From: Chlamydia sp.
GTDB taxonomy: Bacteria; Chlamydiota; Chlamydiia; Chlamydiales; Chlamydiaceae
DNA length: 64,000 bases
Assembly (NCBI RefSeq): GCF_017472245.1
Contig: NZ_JAFUQR010000005.1
Coordinates: 186,001-250,000 of the forward strand
Direction of reading: 5' to 3'
Shown: positions 16,876 through 25,487 of the stretch, piece by piece
Layout of the letters: each line of letters opens with the position of its first letter
Position numbering within the stretch: the stretch's first letter is position 1
Notes under the pieces: generated by a model
What the model was told of the DNA's origin: nothing
The model's input: only the letters and a program-made list of their open reading frames with translations
Databases searched by the model: none
Position numbers and translations under genes: made by a program

Positions 16876-18300
16876 ATGAAAATTATTCACACAGCTATCG
16901 AATTCGCTCCAGTAATCAAAGCTGGAGGTCTGGGAGACGCTCTATACGGACTAGCAAAAGCTTTGGCCGATAAACATACAACAGAAGTGGTTCTCCCTTT
17001 ATATCCTAAACTATTTCCTTCACTTCACGAACAAGATCTTTGCGCAGTACAGAAACTATCTTACTTTTTCGCAGGAGAACAAGAAGCAACTGCTTTTTCT
17101 TACTTTTATGAAGGAATTAAAATAACTCTACTCAAATTAGACACACAGCCGGAACTTTTTGAAGAAGCTAAAACTATATATAGCGATGATGATGCTTTCC
17201 GTTTTTGCGCTTTTTCTTCTGCTGCGGCTTCTTACATTCAGAAAGAAGGAGCTAATATTGTTCATCTACACGACTGGCATGTCGGACTTGTCGCGGGATT
17301 ATTGAAACAACAGCCCTGTCCTCAATTACAAAAGATCGTTCTTACCTTACATAATTTTGGTTATCGAGGATACACAACACGAAAAGTACTAGAAGCTTCT
17401 TCTCTAAATGAGTTCTACTTAAATCACTATCAACTATTTCGAGATCCACAAATTTGTGTCTTATTAAAAGGTGCTTTGTACTGTTCTGACTTTGTAACTA
17501 CAGTTTCTCCTACATATGCTAAAGAAATTTTACAAGATTACTCAGATTACGAAATTCACGACGCAATTACAGCTAGACAGCATCATCTCCGGGGTATTTT
17601 AAACGGAATAGACACTGCAATCTGGGGGCCAGAAACAGATCCCAATCTAGCTGAAAACTATAATAAAAACCTTTTTGAGAACCCTAAGATCTTCTTTGAA
17701 GCCAAAGCAAAAAATAAAGTAGCTTTATATGAGACCTTAGGGCTTTCATTAGACAACAATCCATGTGTATGCATTATTTCGAGAATTGCGGAACAGAAAG
17801 GCCCAGAATTTATGAAACAGGCCATTCTTCATGCTTTAGAGCACGCTTACACACTTGTCATCATAGGTACTTGTTATGGGAATCAATTGCAGAAAGAGTT
17901 TTCTAATCTTCAACAATCTTTAGCAAATTCCCCCAATGTAAGGATCCTTTTAACCTATAGTGATATTCTAGCCCGACAAATTTTTGCTGCAGCAGATATG
18001 ATTTGCATCCCTTCTATATTTGAACCTTGTGGACTTACACAAATGATTGGAATGCGCTACGGAACTGTGCCATTAGTAAGAGCTACGGGAGGGCTAGCAG
18101 ATACTGTAACGCACGGGGTTAATGGATTCTCTTTCTCCAACTCTCATGACTTTCAAGAATTCCGCAACATGCTCTCAGCAGCGATCAACGCTTACCGCAA
18201 TCACCAAGACCGTTGGCAACAAATCGTTCGTGCTTGCTTAGAATTCTCTTCTGATCTAAAGAGTGCTGCTAACCAGTATCTGGAAATCTATAAACAATAA
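16876..18300 (+). CDS. glgA: Glycogen synthase (ADP/UDP-glucose type)
   Basis: This 474-residue GT5 glycosyltransferase elongates alpha-1,4-glucan. It has the KAGGL sugar-nucleotide motif at residues 15-19, HLHDWHVG in the N-terminal domain, and the C-terminal IPSIFEPCGLTQMIGMRYG with GGLADTV, the GT-B catalytic and nucleotide-binding elements. The length is typical (about 475). Chlamydial GlgA is also known to be secreted into the inclusion lumen and host cytosol, where glycogen is made; no classical signal peptide is visible. It is monocistronic here, with a terminator directly after its stop. Confidence 0.97.
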   Translation: MKIIHTAIEFAPVIKAGGLGDALYGLAKALADKHTTEVVLPLYPKLFPSLHEQDLCAVQKLSYFFAGEQEATAFSYFYEGIKITLLKLDTQPELFEEAKTIYSDDDAFRFCAFSSAAASYIQKEGANIVHLHDWHVGLVAGLLKQQPCPQLQKIVLTLHNFGYRGYTTRKVLEASSLNEFYLNHYQLFRDPQICVLLKGALYCSDFVTTVSPTYAKEILQDYSDYEIHDAITARQHHLRGILNGIDTAIWGPETDPNLAENYNKNLFENPKIFFEAKAKNKVALYETLGLSLDNNPCVCIISRIAEQKGPEFMKQAILHALEHAYTLVIIGTCYGNQLQKEFSNLQQSLANSPNVRILLTYSDILARQIFAAADMICIPSIFEPCGLTQMIGMRYGTVPLVRATGGLADTVTHGVNGFSFSNSHDFQEFRNMLSAAINAYRNHQDRWQQIVRACLEFSSDLKSAANQYLEIYKQ

Positions 18301-18305
18301 ACTTT

Positions 18306-18914
18306 TTATGGCTCGCCATTTGGCGAGTCATTTTTCTGTAACAAATGGTTCTTATTTACCCAGATGTACTCCACTCCAGAACACACAGAGTAAAAAGCTA
18401 CTAAGGAAACTACTATTGTTGCAAAAAATTCTAAATCATCCGTAGAAATAAACCCTTTTGCACAAAAAAACATAGCAAAAATAATTAAAAAGAAGCTGAT
18501 CGCTTGCAAAATTGCTTTTAATTTCCCACTCATTCTAGCAGCTAATACTTGTCCTCTACTCGCACATAGCATACGCAATGTACTAGTCACAGAATCTCTA
18601 GCTAAGAAAACAAAAACAAGTATGAGAGGAAGATTTACCGGGGGTTGTGTAAATGTAAGATACAAGGAAATGCGATAAACACTATCTGCCATAGGATCTA
18701 GGAGCTTCCCTAGATCTGTGACTTGAGAAAACTTTCTTGCAATATATCCATCCACAGCGTCTGTGATTTCAGCTATAACGAGCAGAAACAACAAAACATA
18801 AGGAAGAACGGAAGCAGATAAACCAAACCACTTCCCCTTCAAATACAGAATCATAAAAATTGGTGTAATAAATAGACGAAAAACCGTCAGATAGTTGGGT
18901 AAGCTCACTCTCAT
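18306..18914 (-). CDS. pgsA: CDP-diacylglycerol-glycerol-3-phosphate 3-phosphatidyltransferase
   Basis: This 202-residue integral membrane enzyme makes phosphatidylglycerophosphate. It has the full CDP-alcohol phosphatidyltransferase signature DG-x2-AR-x8-G-x3-D-x3-D in DGYIARKF...DLGKLLDPMAD. The start is set at the ATG at 18914 (MRVSLPNYLTVFRLFITPIF), where the family homology begins. The frame is open 18 codons further up to 18968 but that part is not family-like. The C-terminal codons (NDSPNGEP) double as the glgA terminator on the other strand. Confidence 0.93.
   Translation of the reverse strand: MRVSLPNYLTVFRLFITPIFMILYLKGKWFGLSASVLPYVLLFLLVIAEITDAVDGYIARKFSQVTDLGKLLDPMADSVYRISLYLTFTQPPVNLPLILVFVFLARDSVTSTLRMLCASRGQVLAARMSGKLKAILQAISFFLIIFAMFFCAKGFISTDDLEFFATIVVSLVAFYSVCSGVEYIWVNKNHLLQKNDSPNGEP
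18308..18335 (+). terminator. Rho-independent terminator of glgA
   Basis: The arms ATGGCTCGCC (18308-18317) and GGCGAGTCAT (18322-18331) form a 10-bp stem with one G-T wobble and an ATTT loop, followed by TTTTT. It starts 8 bases after the glgA stop and lies inside the last codons of the convergent pgsA. Confidence 0.88.
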
Positions 18915-19361
18915 CTGTTCCCTAAGACATCTTCCTTTAATTCCCACGCTGCGAACTATTTTGCGCACTTCATTTGGATATATTATTTTTTTGAAAAGCT
19001 AGCACCTTGGATCGTCTGATAATACTAACCTTGTCCCTTCTAATAAAAAATGAAACTTATCCAGTGATTGCAGGCTTCCTTAGTTCTCCCATTCTTAGCA
19101 TTTCGAGAATTTATCGCTAGTCTTTCCAATACGAACTAAACATAAGAAGATCTCTCATCAATGAGCAAAAAACCTTCTATAAAGAGTCTTTTTGCCTTTG
19201 TTAGTAGATATTTCTCGCCTTGTTCAATTAATACGGCTTCCTCTACTATGTTTCTCTAGGAATGTTAGAGATTTCTTAATCTTTTTGCAGTAGGGCTAGG
19301 TTGCGGTTGTAATTCCACATGAACACGGCTTTTCCCTTTCTCAGATATCCAGGAGTTTTTT
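18915..19361. other. Divergent intergenic region between pgsA and glyQS
   Basis: These 447 bases hold no tRNA and no supported ORF. The region is AT-rich and must contain start signals for pgsA and glyQS. A ribosome-binding AGGAG lies just before the glyQS ATG (near 19350). I see no T-box-like leader. Confidence 0.5.
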
Positions 19362-22300
19362 ATGCCTTCACAACCACTAACTCTCCAAGCTATGATGGCA
19401 GCTATTTTGCATTTTTGGAGTGAACAAGGCTGCGTTATTCACCAAGGATATGATTTAGAGGTTGGAGCTGGTACGTTTAATCCTGCTACTTTTCTTCAGG
19501 CTTTAGGCCCAGAGCCTTTCAAAGCAGCTTATGTTGAGCCTTCTAGACGCCCACAAGATGGTCGTTATGGACAACATCCTAATCGCTTACAGAAATACCA
19601 CCAATTACAAGTTCTCCTCAAGCCTGTACCCGAAAACTTTCTCTCCTTGTATCTGGAATCTCTTAAAGTCATAGGACTTAATTTGACTGACCACGACATT
19701 CGTTTTGTTCATGATGACTGGGAAAATCCGACTATCGGAGCTTGGGGGTTAGGTTGGGAAGTATGGTTAAATGGTATGGAGATCACACAACTTACCTACT
19801 TCCAAGCTGTAGGTAGTAAACCTTTGGATACGATTAGTGGAGAAATCACTTATGGTATCGAGCGGATTGCCATGTATCTGCAGAAAAAGAATTCTGTCTA
19901 TGAAGTGATGTGGAATGATTCCCTAACTTATGGGGATATTACCCAATATGCAGAGCAGGCTTGGAGTCAATATAATTTTGAAACAGCAAACACCCAAATG
20001 TGGTTAAAACATTTTGAAGATTTTGCTGCCGAAGCTCTAGCTACACTGGATCAGGACCTTCCTCTTCCTGCCTATGATTTCGTTATTAAAGCATCCCATG
20101 CATTCAATATGCTAGACTCTCGAGGAGTCATCTCTGTCACAGAACGTACCCGTTATATTACCAGAATACGTCAGTTAGCTCGAGCCGTTGCAGATAAGTA
20201 CTTAATTTGGCGAGAATCTTTAAAATTTCCTCTTCTTACAACAGTTCCTACCGTCCCAGCAACGACACCTAAAAAGATCCCCCAGGTTTGTCAAATTGAA
20301 GACTTTCTACTTGAAATTGGAAGCGAAGAACTTCCTGCTACTTTTGTTCCCATAGGAATTCAACAACTCGAATCCTTATCTAAAAAGCTTCTTGCCGAGC
20401 ATAGCATCTCTTATGACAGCCTCGAAGTGTTAGGTACTCCTCGCAGACTAGCACTACGCATAAAAGGCCTAAGTCCTGTAACTATTCGACCAGAATCTGA
20501 GAAAAAGGGCCCCCCTCTTTCCTTATTGTTCTTGGAAGATGGCTCCCCTTCTTCCCAAGGAGAGCAGTTTTTTGCTTCCCATGGCTTGTCGATTTCCCAT
20601 CGAAGTGCTTTAGACCGTCCTTGTACGGTCTGTTGTATCCGCTCCATCAACGGTGCTGATTACTTATTCCTGATTACTCCGGAAGAACGCAAAGAAACAG
20701 CCACTATTCTTGTTAATGAGCTTCCTCTGTTGATTCGAGCGATGCGATTCCCTAAAAAAATGACTTGGGATCATGGGGGTATAGAGTATGCTCGCCCTAT
20801 TCGCTGGTTAGTTGCTTTGTATGGCGATCAGATTCTTCCCATATCTTTGGGATTCGTTTCATCAGGGAATACCTCTTGGGGACATCGACAATTGGATAAC
20901 CGACAGATAACTATTCCCTCAAGTAGCGCGTATATTGATACATTACGCGAGGCTTGTGTAATCGTCTCCCATCGAGAACGTCGAGATATTATTGAGCAAG
21001 GCTTACGCAATCTTGCAGGAGATCAAATAGTTGCTATAGCTCCAGGACATCTCATTGAAGAAACCGTCTTCCTTACAGAACACCCATTCGTCATAAGCGC
21101 TCAGTTCGATCCTAAATTCTGCTCTCTTCCTAAAGAACTGTTAATAGCAGAAATGATTAATCATCAACGTTATTTCCCAACACAAAATCAGGAAGGCAAG
21201 ATCACTAATCATTTCTTCATCGTATGTGATAATTCCCCGACAGATATCATTGTTGAAGGAAATGAAAAGGCATTAACTCCTCGTCTTACAGATGGAGATT
21301 TCTTATTTAATCATGATCTTCATACCCCGCTTACTTCTCTCGTAGAGCAATTGGGGTCCGTAACGTATTTTGAATCTTTAGGTAGTTTAACAGATAAAAC
21401 AGCTCGTTTAAAAATGCACCTAGAAGAGGCCTATCAGCTTCTTCCTTTATGCTCTCAGGAAGACATTGTCACTGCAATACATTACTGTAAAGCAGATCTA
21501 GTATCTGCGGTAGTCAATGAATTCCCTGAATTACAAGGAATTATGGGAAGGTATTACCTACAAAATGCCTCCCTGTCCAAAGCCGCTGCCATAGCGATTG
21601 GAGAGCATTTGCAACATATTACTTTAGGTTCGAGCATCTCTACAACTGGAGCTTTATTGAGCATCCTTGACCGAGCAGATAACCTACTTTCGTGTTTCAT
21701 CCTGGGACTGTTCCCAACATCCTCTCATGATCCCTATGCACTGCGCAGACAATCGCTAGAGATTCTTACGCTTCTTCATACAACCCAAAGTTCAATAAAC
21801 ATAGAGGAGTTTTTCTCTCGTCTTATCCGACATTTTCCTAGCACGATAGTCAAAGCTCCTGATGAAATCGTAAACAAACTCACTGCTTTCATTTGGGGAC
21901 GATTAAAAACTGTTTTATCATCTTTAGGATTTGATAAAGAAATCATAGCCACAGTTCTAACTGACAGTTGCCCTAAAAACCCTCTCACTATCATTCAAAG
22001 TGCTCAGTCTATTCAAGACCTCAAAAATTCTCAAACGCTAGAGGTCATTGCAGCAACCCACAATCGATTAAAAAAAATCTTAGCATCCCTCTCTTTCTCT
22101 GTTACAGAGCACATATTTTCTCTACAAACTGAAGAAGACATATCCTTTAAACAAGCTTTAGAAAATTTTGCACAGAAAACAGCTGCTCTTCCAATGAGCT
22201 CCCGAGAATATTTGTGCTTGTTGAAAGACTTATCCCATAGTACAGAATTTTTCTTAGATTCGGTACGCGTCGCCTGCGATGACGAAAACATTCGCAATCA

Positions 22301-22364
22301 GCGCATCGCGCTCCTTGTAGAAGCCCAGAAAGCCTTTGGTTTTTATTCTTGGGATGTTTTGTAG
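19362..22364 (+). CDS. glyQS: Glycyl-tRNA synthetase, fused alpha and beta subunits
   Basis: This single 1000-residue protein covers both subunits that are separate in most bacteria. Residues 1 to about 290 are GlyQ, the catalytic alpha subunit (QGYDLEVGAGTFNPATFL, YVEPSRRPQDGRYGQHPNR). From about residue 315 (EDFLLEIGSEELPA) it is GlyS, the tRNA-binding beta subunit. The junction is a short Pro/Thr-rich linker (TTVPTVPATTPKKIPQ). The fusion is characteristic of chlamydiae and also seen in plastid-type enzymes. It charges tRNA-Gly. A weak hairpin follows the stop at 22368-22390. Confidence 0.97.
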   Translation: MPSQPLTLQAMMAAILHFWSEQGCVIHQGYDLEVGAGTFNPATFLQALGPEPFKAAYVEPSRRPQDGRYGQHPNRLQKYHQLQVLLKPVPENFLSLYLESLKVIGLNLTDHDIRFVHDDWENPTIGAWGLGWEVWLNGMEITQLTYFQAVGSKPLDTISGEITYGIERIAMYLQKKNSVYEVMWNDSLTYGDITQYAEQAWSQYNFETANTQMWLKHFEDFAAEALATLDQDLPLPAYDFVIKASHAFNMLDSRGVISVTERTRYITRIRQLARAVADKYLIWRESLKFPLLTTVPTVPATTPKKIPQVCQIEDFLLEIGSEELPATFVPIGIQQLESLSKKLLAEHSISYDSLEVLGTPRRLALRIKGLSPVTIRPESEKKGPPLSLLFLEDGSPSSQGEQFFASHGLSISHRSALDRPCTVCCIRSINGADYLFLITPEERKETATILVNELPLLIRAMRFPKKMTWDHGGIEYARPIRWLVALYGDQILPISLGFVSSGNTSWGHRQLDNRQITIPSSSAYIDTLREACVIVSHRERRDIIEQGLRNLAGDQIVAIAPGHLIEETVFLTEHPFVISAQFDPKFCSLPKELLIAEMINHQRYFPTQNQEGKITNHFFIVCDNSPTDIIVEGNEKALTPRLTDGDFLFNHDLHTPLTSLVEQLGSVTYFESLGSLTDKTARLKMHLEEAYQLLPLCSQEDIVTAIHYCKADLVSAVVNEFPELQGIMGRYYLQNASLSKAAAIAIGEHLQHITLGSSISTTGALLSILDRADNLLSCFILGLFPTSSHDPYALRRQSLEILTLLHTTQSSINIEEFFSRLIRHFPSTIVKAPDEIVNKLTAFIWGRLKTVLSSLGFDKEIIATVLTDSCPKNPLTIIQSAQSIQDLKNSQTLEVIAATHNRLKKILASLSFSVTEHIFSLQTEEDISFKQALENFAQKTAALPMSSREYLCLLKDLSHSTEFFLDSVRVACDDENIRNQRIALLVEAQKAFGFYSWDVL

Positions 22365-22387
22365 AAAAGAGCAGGCTTTTGCCCGCT

Positions 22388-22873
22388 CTACTCAACAGTC
22401 TCTGAAGTAGTTTGAGGAATTAATGTGACGTCCATAACTTCTGCGGAAGAATCTCCAACAGCAATCGTAACAATTACTGGTTGCTTAGGGAACTCATTAT
22501 CAGGAAATTTGCTGAGAAAAGCCTCTATCTCGGCAATCATGGGATCTTGAACCGGCGGATAAATAAGCGGAACAGTCCCAGACTGAGCGAGAACAACAAA
22601 ATTCGCAAAAGCAGATAGTAAAGAATCCTCCATAGAAGAAGCTATGTCAAAAAGAGCCTCGAAGGAAATCGTATTGGAACAATCTAATAAAATAACGAGG
22701 GTCAACTTATCTCGCTCCCGAGCATCTTGCAAAGCTTGCTCGTAGCTGTAAAATACACTCGTCTCTTGTAAGTCTTCCTCTACTTCTTGTTGACACTGCT
22801 TATCTTCTTTCGAAAATGCTTCAGTTGCAGGAAGAACTAGTACAAGTGAGAATAAAGCCAGCAAGAATCTCAT
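22388..22873 (-). CDS. Exported protein with degenerate thioredoxin-like fold (CT795 position)
   Basis: This 161-residue protein has a clear Sec signal (MRFLLALFSLVLVLPATEAF). The mature part contains YEQALQDARERDKLTLVILLDCS, which lines up with YQEALHKASKEGKFVALFFTGS of the thioredoxin-fold protein at 37538-38038 and with the similar segment of 32941-33993. At the CxxC position this protein has I69 and E72, so it cannot be a thiol oxidoreductase. It corresponds by order to CT795, which I recall being reported as exported to the host cell. The fold assignment is my inference from the alignment by eye. Confidence 0.7.
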   Translation of the reverse strand: MRFLLALFSLVLVLPATEAFSKEDKQCQQEVEEDLQETSVFYSYEQALQDARERDKLTLVILLDCSNTISFEALFDIASSMEDSLLSAFANFVVLAQSGTVPLIYPPVQDPMIAEIEAFLSKFPDNEFPKQPVIVTIAVGDSSAEVMDVTLIPQTTSETVE

Positions 22874-22989
22874 AAGAAAACTCCTTCCCTACTCAAATAG
22901 AAAATTTACGGTCAAGGCTATCATAATGCTGAAAAAATAGCTGCAAATAAGAAGACAGAAGAAGGCTTTTTTGAAAAATCGATGTCAAA

Positions 22990-23268
22990 TTACATATTTT
23001 CGCAAGAAGCTAATAAACCTTCTAACTCTAAATTTTGTGAATTTTGTAGTTCGTTCAAAATATAGGTAGAGCCGTACCCTAATCCAGCACTTTTCGCAAC
23101 TTCACGAGCAGAATCCAATAATGAAATTGTAGAAGAGGAACGCACAGCACCGACCCCTACAGCTTCTGAAGCAATCAAACTCAAAGTTTTAGGAGATGTG
23201 GTAGTTAGTGCAGCTCCACAAAATAAAGAGAATGTAAATGCAGTTAATAAAAAGTGAAGATTTCTCAT
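22990..23268 (-). CDS. Small exported protein of unknown function (CT794.1 position)
   Basis: This 92-residue protein has an N-terminal signal-like segment (MRNLHFLLTAFTFSLFCGAALT). The mature part is short with alternating Ser/Ala/Leu and ends in NLELEGLLASCENM. It lies between the exported CT795-like gene and dnaG on the same strand. An unnamed ORF is annotated here in C. trachomatis as I recall. No family is recognised. With two signal-bearing small proteins side by side, an envelope or secreted role is possible. Confidence 0.6.
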   Translation of the reverse strand: MRNLHFLLTAFTFSLFCGAALTTTSPKTLSLIASEAVGVGAVRSSSTISLLDSAREVAKSAGLGYGSTYILNELQNSQNLELEGLLASCENM

Positions 23269-23357
23269 AAACCCCCAACAATTGAGAACTAACGAGGAAG
23301 CATTCTACAATAAAATAAACTAACTATCAATAGTTTAAAACTACAATTAAAGAAATC

Positions 23358-25163
23358 TTAACCACCAATTAATGAAACCTGTATTCTTTCCTCGGAAAGA
23401 CGTACATACTCTTGTAAAGAATCTAACTCTTTACCTGCTTGATAATAAAGCTTTCTTTTCCGGTCTCGCCAATGTTTATCTAATAGCTTCTGAACAGCCT
23501 GCACAACAATATCACGCATCAGCTCAGTATTTATCCGTCTAGCAACGAGCAACGTCATAGCCTCAGTTTCTAAAACCAAGGACATCATGTCATCAGCAGA
23601 GGGTAGCGCTCGTTGATCATTGTAATGATTCATGGCCATTACAAATACAGACCGGTATTCCGGACAAAGAAACTCCTCAGGAGACAGATAATGTTTTATA
23701 GTTTCAGCAACAAACCTTTCTTCAGATTTAGCAAATAGCAAACAACGAATCACATCAGCTTCTAGAATCATTCTGGGAGAAATTTTTCTCGGAATCTTTT
23801 TTTCTTGAACAATCTCAAGGGTAGGATCGGGTTCTGCTGACTTTTCTTTAATAGAAGGTAGTTTTCCCTTATTCTCTGGAGTAGCCAGAATAGAAGAAAG
23901 ATAACTCAAAACAGCAGATTCTGGGACCTTTACCAAAGAAGCTAACTGTCTCAAATATTCATGAATCATAATAGGGCTGCCCCAGTATCTTACCTGCTGA
24001 ATTACCTCTTCCACCACCTTAGCTTTTTCTCTGGGAGTAAATTGCTCATAAGAACGAATCTTATGCCAAACAAGGAACGAAAGGTACTCTTCTCCCCTAT
24101 CTAATAATTCCCGTAGTTCCTCTGGCCCCCTTTGCATTAAAAAAGAATCCGGATCTTGTCCAGAAGGGAGACGACAAACTATTGCAAAAATCCCCGCAGC
24201 CTGACAAAGATCTCCAACACGTAAAGAAGCTTTCTCTCCTGCTGCATCTCCATCAAACAGTAGATACGCTTTAGACACTCCTAATTTAACAAGCTCTTGC
24301 ACATGTGTCTCTGTAAAAGAAGTCCCTTGAGCAGCTAAAGTACAATTGAAGCCAAAGTCGATCATCTGCAAACAATCGGCTTGTCCTTCAACCAAGATGA
24401 CTCTTCGCTCTTTAGTTATTCGCTTACGAGAAAATTGTAAACCGTACAACACACGAGATTTTTTAAACAAAAGTGTCTCAGGAGAATTAATGTACTTTCC
24501 TCCACGCCCTCTCTCCTTAAATCGTCGGGAAGAAAAGCCGATGGTGTAACCCAAAGCATCTTGTATGGGGAACATAATCCTTTGAGCAAACAAGAACCAA
24601 TCTTTAGAAAGATATCCCGCCCATTCTAACTGTTTTATGGAGATATTACGCTCTTCCATAGCTCGAACGAACAATCTTTGTTCAGGGGCATAACCTATCT
24701 GAAAACGGTCTATTGTATCGGGAGAAAAGCCTCTTTTATACAAGTAGGTTAAAGCTTCCTCTCCTTCCGCTAAATGCAACAAACAATACTGAAAAAATCG
24801 TTCGGCTTCCTTATTGATGCGTCGTAAAAATTCTTTAGAATCTCTACTTGAAGACTCTTTAGTTTTTGTTTTAACAACAAGATCAACATGAAATTTTTTA
24901 GCTAGAAAGAGAACTGCTTCTGAGAAAGAGTATCCTTGTTGTTTCATGAGAAAATTAATTGCATCTCCATGCTCCCCACATCCATAGCAATGGTAATGAC
25001 CTCTGGTTGGGTATACTATGAATGATGGGGTCTTCTCATCATGAAAGGGACAACAAGCCTTGTAATCTGCACCACTACGCTTTAAATGCACGTATTCCCC
25101 AAGAATACTAACAATATCGATACTGTGCTTCAGAGTCTCCAAGCTCTCTTCTGTGTAATACAT
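23358..25163 (-). CDS. dnaG: DNA primase
   Basis: This 601-residue protein has the CHC2 zinc finger at the N-terminus (CCPFHDEKTPSF, then HYHCYGCGEHGDAI). A Toprim domain in the middle has VEGQADCLQMIDFG and LLFDGDAAGEKA. The C-terminal helicase-binding region is less conserved. It makes RNA primers at the replication fork. The length and domain order are typical. Confidence 0.96.
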   Translation of the reverse strand: MYYTEESLETLKHSIDIVSILGEYVHLKRSGADYKACCPFHDEKTPSFIVYPTRGHYHCYGCGEHGDAINFLMKQQGYSFSEAVLFLAKKFHVDLVVKTKTKESSSRDSKEFLRRINKEAERFFQYCLLHLAEGEEALTYLYKRGFSPDTIDRFQIGYAPEQRLFVRAMEERNISIKQLEWAGYLSKDWFLFAQRIMFPIQDALGYTIGFSSRRFKERGRGGKYINSPETLLFKKSRVLYGLQFSRKRITKERRVILVEGQADCLQMIDFGFNCTLAAQGTSFTETHVQELVKLGVSKAYLLFDGDAAGEKASLRVGDLCQAAGIFAIVCRLPSGQDPDSFLMQRGPEELRELLDRGEEYLSFLVWHKIRSYEQFTPREKAKVVEEVIQQVRYWGSPIMIHEYLRQLASLVKVPESAVLSYLSSILATPENKGKLPSIKEKSAEPDPTLEIVQEKKIPRKISPRMILEADVIRCLLFAKSEERFVAETIKHYLSPEEFLCPEYRSVFVMAMNHYNDQRALPSADDMMSLVLETEAMTLLVARRINTELMRDIVVQAVQKLLDKHWRDRKRKLYYQAGKELDSLQEYVRLSEERIQVSLIGG

Positions 25164-25487
25164 GCTAGCCTAGCCCCTATCTTCTTGTTGTTTTTCAAAT
25201 CCACTATCTACAAATACAAGAGTCTTACAATGTTTTTTACATATGCTCCTTCCCTTAGTAATCAGTGAGATGCCATCGTAACGCACTACGATTTTCTTGG
25301 GAATATGAGACTATGTCCGAATTCTTAGATGATTTCTTCTCTTAAGAATTTTTCTCACAAAAGTCTTATATTCCCCAAAAATGAAGCACCGTTGTACACT
25401 TTGCGCTTCGAAGGTTCCTTAGCGAACAAGCCCCGTTACCTTACCGCAAGTAAACTGTTTCAAGTACACACAATACTAGATAGAGCT
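25164..25487. other. Divergent intergenic region between dnaG and mutS
   Basis: These 324 bases lie between the dnaG start and the preferred mutS start. The mutS frame is open through 25329-25487 (53 codons from an ATG at 25329), but that stretch does not look like MutS. Whether it is a separate short gene, a true extension, or leader sequence is not settled. Confidence 0.4.

Noticed and set aside
22368-22390. Hairpin after glyQS as a terminator
   Set aside because: AGAGCAGG/CCCGCTCT has a central mismatch and no T-run; too weak to list as a feature.
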